Below, piece after piece: positions 21,258 through 28,371 of a DNA stretch of 29,902 bases. Source of the stretch: CAYXFZ01 sp964464385 (lineage in GTDB: Bacteria > Planctomycetota > UBA1135); NCBI GenBank assembly GCA_964464385.1, contig CAYXFZ010000020.1, positions 1 to 29,902 of the forward strand, read 5' to 3'. The position numbers were made by a program, and so were the translations under genes. Numbering within the stretch: the first letter of the stretch is position 1; the number at the start of each line of letters is the position of its first letter. The notes under the pieces were generated by a model. The model made no database searches and was not told where the DNA came from. It saw only the letters and a list, made by a program, of their open reading frames with translations.

Positions 21258-23954
21258 CCAGGACGGGTCGGCCTTCCATTCCGGAAGTGCTGAGAGATCG
21301 GCAGACTGCAGGACGGATTTGGAAATTGGCCACCCCCATTCCAGGAAATGAGGACGCAAATCCCGATTCACTTCTTTGGAAAGTCGTAGCACCCATTGGT
21401 CGATCTTGTCCGCGTCCACGGAAGGACGCTCCGCTTTGGATTGGTTTTCGAAACTGGCGAAGAAACGGGTGAAGGGTTCCCAGCCGAACTCACGCTGAAT
21501 CAAGGCGAAGGTCAACAGGGCCACACCGGGTTTTCTTTTCCAAACGGCAAAGTCCGGATTGGCCAAGTAGGCTTCGCCGGATTTTTTCTGGCCTTGGAGC
21601 CAAGGATTGTTCCAGGGTTCAATCCCGGCCATTTCTTCGCCAGCGTGTAAGGAGAACAAATTATTGGTGACTTCGCCGGTGCCACCAAAGGTCCACCAGC
21701 CACGTTGCATGTTGTGGCCCATCTCGTGAAAATATCCCCAATTCCCTTTATTGCCCAAGGTTTCCAAATCCAAAATCGCGGCGGGTCGGCCTTTGCGGGG
21801 TGTGACTACATCCAGCCAAGTCATGATGGGGTAACCGGAATGCATATAACCAGCCGAGATTTGTTGATCTCCGACGAGGCGTTCTGGTCGCACTTTCGGA
21901 GGGCGAGCAGCCAATTTGGAATGACCGATGGCGACGTTGTCCCAAAAATCCGTGACGGCTTGAGGATCCTCTAGATGCCGAATGGAGGCGGAGGGCACCG
22001 AAAGGATGACGTGTTTTCCAACCAGTTCCGCCCACGGTCCCGGAGCTTGGCGGGCTTGCGGCCATTGGTTTTGGGAGGTGGGATCTCCGGAGACAAAGAA
22101 TGGTGCTTGCACGCCGCCGGAAACGGAAACTTGGATGGGTCCGGCCCCCTTTCCCGGAACGAAATAAACATTGCCGCCCCATGGTGTGGCCACTTGCGTG
22201 GTTTCCTTTTGAAGCCCCACTTCGTGGGTGATTTGTGGCCAACGGCTCCACACTTCTTTGTTCCATAAAGAATCTTTGTGGCAGCCAATGCGCAAACGCC
22301 AACCCTTGGGTGAGCCTTCCAAAATCCGAACCGTGAGGACTTCACCAGCGGGAAGGTATACCGGCGTGGATTGCCAACCCGGAGGAAAATCGGAAAAGGA
22401 AAGCTGGACTTCTTCGCGGGGAAAGGTTGCCGCCACCCTCCCCGGAAAATCTTCGGAGCCCGCAAAGGCCACGACTTGGTCGGGGGGCAAATCCAGCCAA
22501 AGGCGGCTCTTCAGGACCACCCAAAGCCGGCTCAAGGACTGCGAGGCCTTGAGTGGATGAAAAGGTCTGGGTGCTTGTCCCGGAAATTTCTCGAGGAATC
22601 GGCTGAGTTGTGGAATCAAGACCTCGTCGTTGTCCGGTACGGAAGCGATGGCATGCTCCAGGGAATTCGAGGAGGACCAGTGGGCATTTTCCGCCTTGGG
22701 CTCGCCAATTGCGGCAAGCATGGCTTGTAAAATTTCCCAAGGATGCTGAAGGTGAGCTTGGTTTTTGGCGATTGCATAACCTTCTTTGCCGTGGGGGCTG
22801 TTGTAACCACCACCAAAGACCAAGCCCAGGGGAGCAAGGGTTTGATTGTGGGGCATGTGTTGGCGCAAGTTCTTTCCCTTGACTTGGGCCCAGCCCCAAG
22901 GGCAGTGTCCAACCAGAAGTCCGCCGCCTGCACCCATCCAATCTCGGAGAGCTTGTTGTTTGCTGGGGGGCATCGCGGGGTCCCCGTTCCATAAAAGCAC
23001 GTCGGCGTTCTGCCAAGACTCTGGCGAGTCTTTCACTTCTCCAGTGCGTGGATTTTCTTTGTCGTGGCAAACCCAGGCCAATGCATTTTGCATCAAGCGT
23101 GCGCCTCCATCTTGGGACGGGTCTCCCTGGAGCTTGCTGAGATAGCCATGAGCCATCATGAAGACGCGACCTTGGCCCCATTCGGCAGCACCCCCCAAGG
23201 GGAGCGGATTCTTGCCGCTACCTGTCAGCACGGGAAAAGCGTTGGCGCCAAAGATCGAGACCGTGCCTGGCGTGCCGATGCTGGGAACCCACTCCACTCC
23301 GGAAAGGAGGGCATCGCGGGCCACGCCATGGGTGATGGATTCCTCGGAGGGGCCCGAACCCGAGAATTCTCGAATGCGAGCATTGCGCCAAGAAACATCC
23401 GTTTTCCCGCCGCTATGCACCTGGAAGGCAAAGAAGCCCGAAGCATCCGCATCGTCCACGTAATCCGCACAAAGAATTCCATTCACCCAAGTGCGCAAGC
23501 GATCCCCAAGACAGAGGATGCGGATTCGATTCCATTCTCCCACTCGAAAGGCTCCACGTCCTCGTTCGTTCTTCTTCAAGTCGGCTAACCAGGCCCGCCG
23601 ACCCTCATCGTAAATGCCGCCGGACCAAGCACGAGAACTTGGGTCCAGCTCAAATTGGTAACCATAAACTTGGCCATTGGCCTTTTGGTGGCTGCGGAAT
23701 TGGATGCCGGAGTTTCCCCCCGGCTGAATTTTGACCTCCATGGCCAACTCGAAATCTGAATATTCTTTGGGACTCTTCAGGTGGGCATTTTGCCCTGTGG
23801 CACCTACACCCCGCAAGGTGCCGGCGTCGAAACTGTACTTGGCCTTACCACCCGTGGCCTCCCAGCCTTCGATTCCATTGGGCCAAAGCGCTTGCCAATC
23901 ATCCACGAACTGGCAACTCAGGAGGAAAAGAGAGGCGAACGTGGCCGTCAACAT
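21249..23954 (-). CDS. Lipoprotein with DUF1080 and M60-like metallopeptidase domains
   Basis: A 901-residue lipoprotein (lipobox LLSC, Cys14). Residues about 17-197 are a DUF1080/LamG-type beta-sandwich, with GGNSGIQFRS, YGYQFELD and WNRIRILCLGDRLRTWVNG. About 215-410 look like a glutamine-amidotransferase-fold module of the TCAF type (VFMMAHGYLS, DVLLWNGD, GGGLLVGHCPWGW). About 500-880 form the M60-like gluzincin, with zinc site HEMGH at 743-747 and third ligand Glu761 in GTGEVTNN. M60-like peptidases cut mucin-like glycoproteins, and DUF1080 domains bind or cleave sugars, so glycoprotein breakdown at the cell surface is likely. TAGCAT lies six bases before the ATG. It is convergent with the DUF3500 gene. 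Confidence 0.85.
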   Translation of the reverse strand: MLTATFASLFLLSCQFVDDWQALWPNGIEGWEATGGKAKYSFDAGTLRGVGATGQNAHLKSPKEYSDFELAMEVKIQPGGNSGIQFRSHQKANGQVYGYQFELDPSSRAWSGGIYDEGRRAWLADLKKNERGRGAFRVGEWNRIRILCLGDRLRTWVNGILCADYVDDADASGFFAFQVHSGGKTDVSWRNARIREFSGSGPSEESITHGVARDALLSGVEWVPSIGTPGTVSIFGANAFPVLTGSGKNPLPLGGAAEWGQGRVFMMAHGYLSKLQGDPSQDGGARLMQNALAWVCHDKENPRTGEVKDSPESWQNADVLLWNGDPAMPPSKQQALRDWMGAGGGLLVGHCPWGWAQVKGKNLRQHMPHNQTLAPLGLVFGGGYNSPHGKEGYAIAKNQAHLQHPWEILQAMLAAIGEPKAENAHWSSSNSLEHAIASVPDNDEVLIPQLSRFLEKFPGQAPRPFHPLKASQSLSRLWVVLKSRLWLDLPPDQVVAFAGSEDFPGRVAATFPREEVQLSFSDFPPGWQSTPVYLPAGEVLTVRILEGSPKGWRLRIGCHKDSLWNKEVWSRWPQITHEVGLQKETTQVATPWGGNVYFVPGKGAGPIQVSVSGGVQAPFFVSGDPTSQNQWPQARQAPGPWAELVGKHVILSVPSASIRHLEDPQAVTDFWDNVAIGHSKLAARPPKVRPERLVGDQQISAGYMHSGYPIMTWLDVVTPRKGRPAAILDLETLGNKGNWGYFHEMGHNMQRGWWTFGGTGEVTNNLFSLHAGEEMAGIEPWNNPWLQGQKKSGEAYLANPDFAVWKRKPGVALLTFALIQREFGWEPFTRFFASFENQSKAERPSVDADKIDQWVLRLSKEVNRDLRPHFLEWGWPISKSVLQSADLSALPEWKADPSWMP

Positions 23955-23960
23955 GCGCTC

Positions 23961-23966
23961 ATGCTA
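23961..23966 (-). promoter_or_regulatory. -10 box TAGCAT, six bases before M60-like peptidase start
   Basis: TAGCAT-GAGCGC-ATG on the minus strand; the box lies in the 24-base gap after the desaturase gene, giving the peptidase its own promoter. Confidence 0.45.
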
Positions 23967-23978
23967 CCTCTCTTCGGT

Positions 23979-24860
23979 CTAGGAATGGCCCATGGCGGCA
24001 CGGATGGTCTCGTCCTCGGTCCGTTTCAAATTTCGGGCCAGACCCAAGCGTGCCAAAATCCAGATATACCATTTGGTCGGGTCATATTGATACCAACGAA
24101 TCCCATTGCGGTAGTCCGATGGAAATCGGTGGTGAAAATTGTGATAACCCTCGCCACCCGTGATCAGGGCCGTGAAGATGCTATTGCGGGCGGATCCCTT
24201 TTGGGAGAAGGGTTGAGTGCCAAACCAATGAGCGACCGAATTGACGCACCAAGTGAAGTGCAGCAAAAGCAAGGCGCGCAAAACCCCGGCGACCAACAAC
24301 CCGCCCAAAGCATCTCCCCACAAGGCAGCCAGTCCGGTGGGCACCGCGAAAGACACCGTCAAACCAATGGCGTCGTAATATTTGTGCTGAAAGCGAACGC
24401 CGGGCATGGCAACGAGATCTTGGACATTGTCCAGGGGCGGTTGGTCGTAGCCGTGGCGATTGCGCAGGATCCAACCCATGTGGGCCCACCAAAATCCTCT
24501 GCCAACGCTGTGTGGATCTCCGTCGTGATCGACGTAGCGGTGGTGGTTCCGGTGATCCACAGCCCACTGCAAGAGCGAGGTTTGCAGGGCACCGGCACCG
24601 CCAATCAAGAAAAGCCAGCGCAAGGGTGCGGAGACATCATAGGCCCGGTGGGCAAAGGCGCGGTGGTAGCCGGCGGTGACCGAGGTGCCCGTTAGCCCAT
24701 ACCAAACTAGGGCTAGGGCAATGGTAGCCCAATGAAACTGCACGGAAATCATGTACCAAATTGCAACGGCGCCCAGCGAGTGCAAGATGACCAAGCCACG
24801 AATGTTGATCCAGTTCCATTGGATCTTCCCGCTGATCACGGAGGTGGCGGGGTGGTTCAC
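23979..24860 (-). CDS. Acyl-CoA/acyl-lipid delta-9-type fatty acid desaturase
   Basis: A 293-residue integral membrane desaturase starting at GTG 24860. All three histidine boxes for the di-iron centre are present: HRAFAH (66-71), HRNHH (103-107) and YHNFHH (239-244), plus NSVAH with His211, the extra ligand of stearoyl-CoA desaturases. Hydrophobic hairpins flank them (24-62, 82-100 and 163-205). It would insert a cis double bond in membrane fatty acyl chains using oxygen and an electron donor not encoded here. It is divergent from the ATP-grasp gene, with 67 bases between the starts and a TANNNT box for each. Confidence 0.9.
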   Translation of the reverse strand: MNHPATSVISGKIQWNWINIRGLVILHSLGAVAIWYMISVQFHWATIALALVWYGLTGTSVTAGYHRAFAHRAYDVSAPLRWLFLIGGAGALQTSLLQWAVDHRNHHRYVDHDGDPHSVGRGFWWAHMGWILRNRHGYDQPPLDNVQDLVAMPGVRFQHKYYDAIGLTVSFAVPTGLAALWGDALGGLLVAGVLRALLLLHFTWCVNSVAHWFGTQPFSQKGSARNSIFTALITGGEGYHNFHHRFPSDYRNGIRWYQYDPTKWYIWILARLGLARNLKRTEDETIRAAMGHS

Positions 24861-24866
24861 AATTGC

Positions 24867-24872
24867 ATCCTA
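24867..24872 (-). promoter_or_regulatory. -10 box TAGGAT, six bases before desaturase GTG
   Basis: TAGGAT-GCAATT-GTG on the minus strand, with no ribosome site; leaderless start likely. Confidence 0.45.
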
Positions 24873-24915
24873 ATCCGGCCCGGCAGTTTCGTTTCTATAA
24901 ATTGAGTCGGGTTCC

Positions 24916-24921
24916 TATCCT
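24916..24921 (+). promoter_or_regulatory. -10 box TATCCT, six bases before ATP-grasp GTG
   Basis: TATCCT-GGAAGC-GTG, mirroring the desaturase start on the other strand of the same 67-base gap. Confidence 0.45.
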
Positions 24922-24927
24922 GGAAGC

Positions 24928-25917
24928 GTGCGCATTTGCTTGCTGACGACCCAAGACTTGAACGCAAAACCATTTCCGGACAACGATTGGCCGTGTGATC
25001 CGCGTCCGTTCTTGCCCAAGGATGATTGGCATGTCGAGGCCTTGGAGGACAACAAAACTTCCGCCAAGCGGGTCCGGGAACTGATTCGAGAAAATTTTGA
25101 TCTCTATTTCAACCTCTGTGATGGAGCAGCCGATCAGGACATTCCCGGGATCGAAGTGGTACGCACCTTGGAAAAAGCGGGTGTTCCCTTTACCGGGGCA
25201 ACTTCCGAATTTCATGAACCGACGCGGAAGCAGATGAAAAAAGCTTGCAAAGATTTGGGCATCGCCACCCCAGCTTGGGTCATCGCCCGCACCGAAGAGC
25301 AGGTAGAACGGGCCATGGACAAACTTTACTTTCCGATGTTCGTCAAGCACTACAGCAGTTATGCCAGCGTGGACATCAGCCGCCACTCCAAGGTGGAGTC
25401 TCCGGAGGGATTGCACCGCCAAGCCAAGAAGATCATTTCCCGCCACGGCGCCGCTCTCATCGAGGAATACATCGAAGGTGTCGAATGCACGGTCTTGGTG
25501 GCGGAGAATCCCAAAGATTCCCGCCGGCCTATTACCTATACACCCATTCAATACCGATTTCCGGAAGGGGATTCCTTCAAGCACTCCGACTTGAAATGGG
25601 AAGATTGGAGTGGGCTCTCATGCGTTCCTGTGCCGGATGAAAAATTGGCGCGTCGCTTGCGGCGAGAATCGGTGCAGTTTTTCTTGGCTCTGAAGGGGGC
25701 CAGCTTTGGTCGTTGCGACATTCGTGTGGATGAAGAGGGCATCCCACACATGTTGGAAATCAACTCCAACTGCGGCATTTACTATCCCAAAGATGCCGCT
25801 GGCAGTGCTGATGTTTGTTTGCTGCACGACCCTGCAGGCCACATAGGATTTACCCAGCTCTTGGTGGATGCTGCCTTCGCCCGCCACCGGCGCAACCGCC
25901 GCCAAAAAGCGAGCTGA
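24928..25917 (+). CDS. ATP-grasp ligase of the D-Ala-D-Ala ligase type
   Basis: A 329-residue cytoplasmic protein from GTG 24928. The N-terminal part has the FDLYFNLCDGA segment (57-67) that matches the fold entry of D-alanine-D-alanine ligases. The middle has VPFTGATSEFHEPTRKQMKK (90-109), the ATP lid lysine in FVKHYSSYASVDIS (138-151), IEEYIEGVECTVLV, and the metal-binding end CDIRVDEEG followed by MLEINSNCGIYYP. It is a working-looking carboxylate-amine ligase. The N-terminus lacks the usual GG-SxE substrate loop, so the substrate is probably not D-alanine. The SGNH hydrolase gene follows 11 bases downstream. Confidence 0.8.
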   Translation: MRICLLTTQDLNAKPFPDNDWPCDPRPFLPKDDWHVEALEDNKTSAKRVRELIRENFDLYFNLCDGAADQDIPGIEVVRTLEKAGVPFTGATSEFHEPTRKQMKKACKDLGIATPAWVIARTEEQVERAMDKLYFPMFVKHYSSYASVDISRHSKVESPEGLHRQAKKIISRHGAALIEEYIEGVECTVLVAENPKDSRRPITYTPIQYRFPEGDSFKHSDLKWEDWSGLSCVPVPDEKLARRLRRESVQFFLALKGASFGRCDIRVDEEGIPHMLEINSNCGIYYPKDAAGSADVCLLHDPAGHIGFTQLLVDAAFARHRRNRRQKAS

Positions 25918-25924
25918 TTCGCAT

Positions 25925-25930
25925 TAGGAT
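25925..25930 (+). promoter_or_regulatory. -10-like TAGGAT overlapping SGNH gene start
   Basis: TAGGAT runs into the ATG at 25929. If it is a promoter, the start would be TTG at 25938 (gap of seven bases), shortening the signal peptide by three residues. Co-transcription with the ATP-grasp gene is equally possible. Confidence 0.25.
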
Positions 25931-27074
25931 GCAGGGGTTGCTGGTTTCTCTTCTGCTTTCCGCGGCTCTTCCCGCCCTCCAGGATTCCCAAGAGGAATCC
26001 AGGCGAATTTTATTTGTCGGCAACTCCTATGTGTCCACCAATTCCCTGCCGCGGACTTTTGACGCCTTGGCTGCGGCGGCGCGCCCGGCCATGGACTTCC
26101 ATTGGGAGATGATTGCTCCTGGGGGCTGTACGTTCGAACGACACTGCAAAGAGGAGGGCACCTTGGATCGGATTGCCGAAGGGAATTTTGATGTTGTGGT
26201 CTTGCAGGAGCAAAGCACTCGTCCTCTGGATGATCCCGCCCTGATGATGAAATATGGCGGCCAACTCATCGAAGCAACCTTGGAGTCCGGAGCGCGGCCC
26301 ATTTTATTTTCCACGTGGGCGCGCAAGGCCCAACCCAGCACGGTGCGGGGCCTGTCTCGGGCGTATTCCGATTTGGCAGAGGTCCATGGCGGGTTGGCTC
26401 GCATTCCTGCTGGGGATGCCTTTGCTGCGCTCCGGGGGAGTGGCTTGGGGAGCAAGCTGTATCGGAGGGACGGTGCTCACCCTAGCCCGGCCGGAACCTA
26501 TTTCGTGGCCTGTTTGCTTTATGGTTTGTTGGCGGATTACCCCGTGGAAACCTTCGGCGATCTTTGGCAAGGAAAAATCTCGGAAAAGGAAGCGGCACTC
26601 CTGCATCAAGAGGTGGGCCGTCATTTTTCAGTTTTTGGCTTTCCTTGTCGCGCCACTCTTCGCAAGGCAGAGATTCGTAAGGGGCGATTGATTTTGGAAT
26701 GGGAGCCGCTGGAACCCAAGCCCCTGCAGTGGTGGATTCTTGGATCACCCGATGCGGTTCTGAAAAAATTGAGAGGCAATCGGAAATCCTGGACTCTGAA
26801 CTGGACTCGAGAGATCCATGGGGAAAATGTTTCCGTCATTCCCGTGTTTGAAAAAACGCGGATGAAAAAGAATGAGAAATGGACACTTCTTCATCCAGGA
26901 ACGGTCTGGTTGGAGGAAACTACCACCCAAGAAATTCAAATTCTGGAGCGAAGCCAGCCGGGAAGTTGGCAGGTGATTGCCCCTGAGAAAGGGACTTGGG
27001 TTGGGTATTGGGCGCCCACGACTGCCCAAAGTCGCTCGGCAACGGCATTGGACGTGGCTACCCTCTTGAATTAG
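25929..27074 (+). CDS. Secreted SGNH hydrolase (GDSL-like esterase)
   Basis: A 381-residue protein from ATG 25929, followed by a signal peptide ending near ALPALQ. The frame is open further upstream, but that part overlaps the ATP-grasp gene. The SGNH catalytic blocks are GNSY (Ser33) in FVGNSYVSTN, block III in VVLQEQSTRP, and DGAHPSPAGTY with Asp181 and His184. The C-terminal 150 residues are beta-rich, with many Trp, and may bind a polymer. Esterase action on acetylated glycans or lipids is inferred. Its last 17 bases overlap the end of the outer-membrane factor gene on the other strand. Confidence 0.8.
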   Translation: MQGLLVSLLLSAALPALQDSQEESRRILFVGNSYVSTNSLPRTFDALAAAARPAMDFHWEMIAPGGCTFERHCKEEGTLDRIAEGNFDVVVLQEQSTRPLDDPALMMKYGGQLIEATLESGARPILFSTWARKAQPSTVRGLSRAYSDLAEVHGGLARIPAGDAFAALRGSGLGSKLYRRDGAHPSPAGTYFVACLLYGLLADYPVETFGDLWQGKISEKEAALLHQEVGRHFSVFGFPCRATLRKAEIRKGRLILEWEPLEPKPLQWWILGSPDAVLKKLRGNRKSWTLNWTREIHGENVSVIPVFEKTRMKKNEKWTLLHPGTVWLEETTTQEIQILERSQPGSWQVIAPEKGTWVGYWAPTTAQSRSATALDVATLLN

Positions 27075-28371
27075 ATTCAACGGTATTCATGATTCGGCTG
27101 AGTTCTGCCCACGCGCTCATGAGTTGGTGCCAGGCGTCAAGATGGGCCAATTCCAAGAGGGCGGCTTCTTCCCGAATGGGGAGTACCTCTGCCAGGGAGA
27201 CGTCCCCAACCTGAAGTTTTGCTTCGATGGTGGTTCGTCGCAGATTCCCAGATGGGATGAGTTTGGATTGATAACGATTCACTTCCTCCAAGGCGCGGGC
27301 CAAAGTGGCGTGACGACGCTTGAGTTCCACGAGTGCCTCTTGCTGGCGGAGGCGACCCTGATGAGCGGCGGCGTCTGCTTCCGCCTTGGCGGCCTGATGC
27401 TCGGCAGCGGTACGACCGGAAAGGGGGAGGGCAAACAGGATTCCAGCGTCCAGAGCATTGCTTCCCTCGTCTTTCTGCCGGTAAAAGAGCTCCAGATTGA
27501 CGGTGGGAATTCTCTTGGACTCCGCGAGTATGGCGGTCAACCTGGCCACCTGAGCCTGGGCCTGGGCTTCTGCCACGATCGGAAGGGCTTGGATTTGATC
27601 CAAGAGATTTCGCAGATCCGGCAATTGGAGGACATCGCCCAATTTTTCTTGGAGGCGAGGAGTTTCAGAAACACCAATCTTGGAGAACAACGCCATTTTC
27701 GCAAGTTCATGATTCTGGAGCATTTCTTGCTGTTGGGCCTTTCGTCGAACCAGGAGATCCGTGGTTTTTGTAAGGTCGGCAAGGACGCCATCTCCGGCCG
27801 CAACCCGGGCGTGCATGAGGACGTCCATGGCGTGGGCGATCTCCACGAGATTTGATTGGATGGTTCGGGCCCGTTGCAGGGTCAATGCGGTAGCAAACAG
27901 TCCGCGAATTTCTCCCTCAAGCTCCATGGCAAGGCGGTCGTGGCGCAATTGCAGAGTGTGCAATCGGGCTGTTGCCACGGCCAGTTGTTTGCCTTGTTGA
28001 CCTGAAATGGAAAAGGGCTGTCGGATCCCGGTCAAGGTGTCTCCACCGAGGCCCGAACTGGGAAACGGAGAATCCTCCAGGCGAATGGAGAACTCGGGGT
28101 CGGCAAGTCGGCCGGAAACTCCAGTTCGCTCGGATTGGGCCTGAAGTTGAGCTTGCGCGGCCCGGAGTCTGGGGGAATGTGCCCGCGCCCGCTGGAGAGC
28201 TTCCTTCAGGCTGAGTTCGGCGCCGACTGGGAAGGGTACAGCTTCTGCTGAAAGGTCCGGGGGTGAGGTCCAATATGGGCTGGGCTTCGACATGGAGGGT
28301 GTTGCCGAAGAGCAGGAAAGTGGGAGGATGTTCAACAAGAACAAAGCGAGCAAGATTTTTAGGGAAGTCAT
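27058..28371 (-). CDS. TolC/CusC-type outer-membrane efflux lipoprotein
   Basis: A 437-residue outer-membrane factor with a lipoprotein signal (LPLSC, Cys20). Two tandem OEP repeats are visible, each with a long coiled coil. The first starts with LSLKEALQRARAHSPRLRAAQAQ (53-75) and the second around 245-300, and the last helix ends AHLDAWHQLMSAWAELSRI. It would form the exit duct for the RND pump encoded upstream; its ATG overlaps that gene's stop by four bases (ATGA). The cycle is heavy-metal efflux (CusC/CzcC type). The 3' end overlaps the convergent SGNH gene by 17 bases. Confidence 0.85.
   Translation of the reverse strand: MTSLKILLALFLLNILPLSCSSATPSMSKPSPYWTSPPDLSAEAVPFPVGAELSLKEALQRARAHSPRLRAAQAQLQAQSERTGVSGRLADPEFSIRLEDSPFPSSGLGGDTLTGIRQPFSISGQQGKQLAVATARLHTLQLRHDRLAMELEGEIRGLFATALTLQRARTIQSNLVEIAHAMDVLMHARVAAGDGVLADLTKTTDLLVRRKAQQQEMLQNHELAKMALFSKIGVSETPRLQEKLGDVLQLPDLRNLLDQIQALPIVAEAQAQAQVARLTAILAESKRIPTVNLELFYRQKDEGSNALDAGILFALPLSGRTAAEHQAAKAEADAAAHQGRLRQQEALVELKRRHATLARALEEVNRYQSKLIPSGNLRRTTIEAKLQVGDVSLAEVLPIREEAALLELAHLDAWHQLMSAWAELSRIMNTVESNSRG

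Noticed and set aside
23781..24695. 304-codon plus-strand frame
   Set aside because: It overlaps both the desaturase with all histidine boxes and the start of the M60-like gene; no domain is seen.
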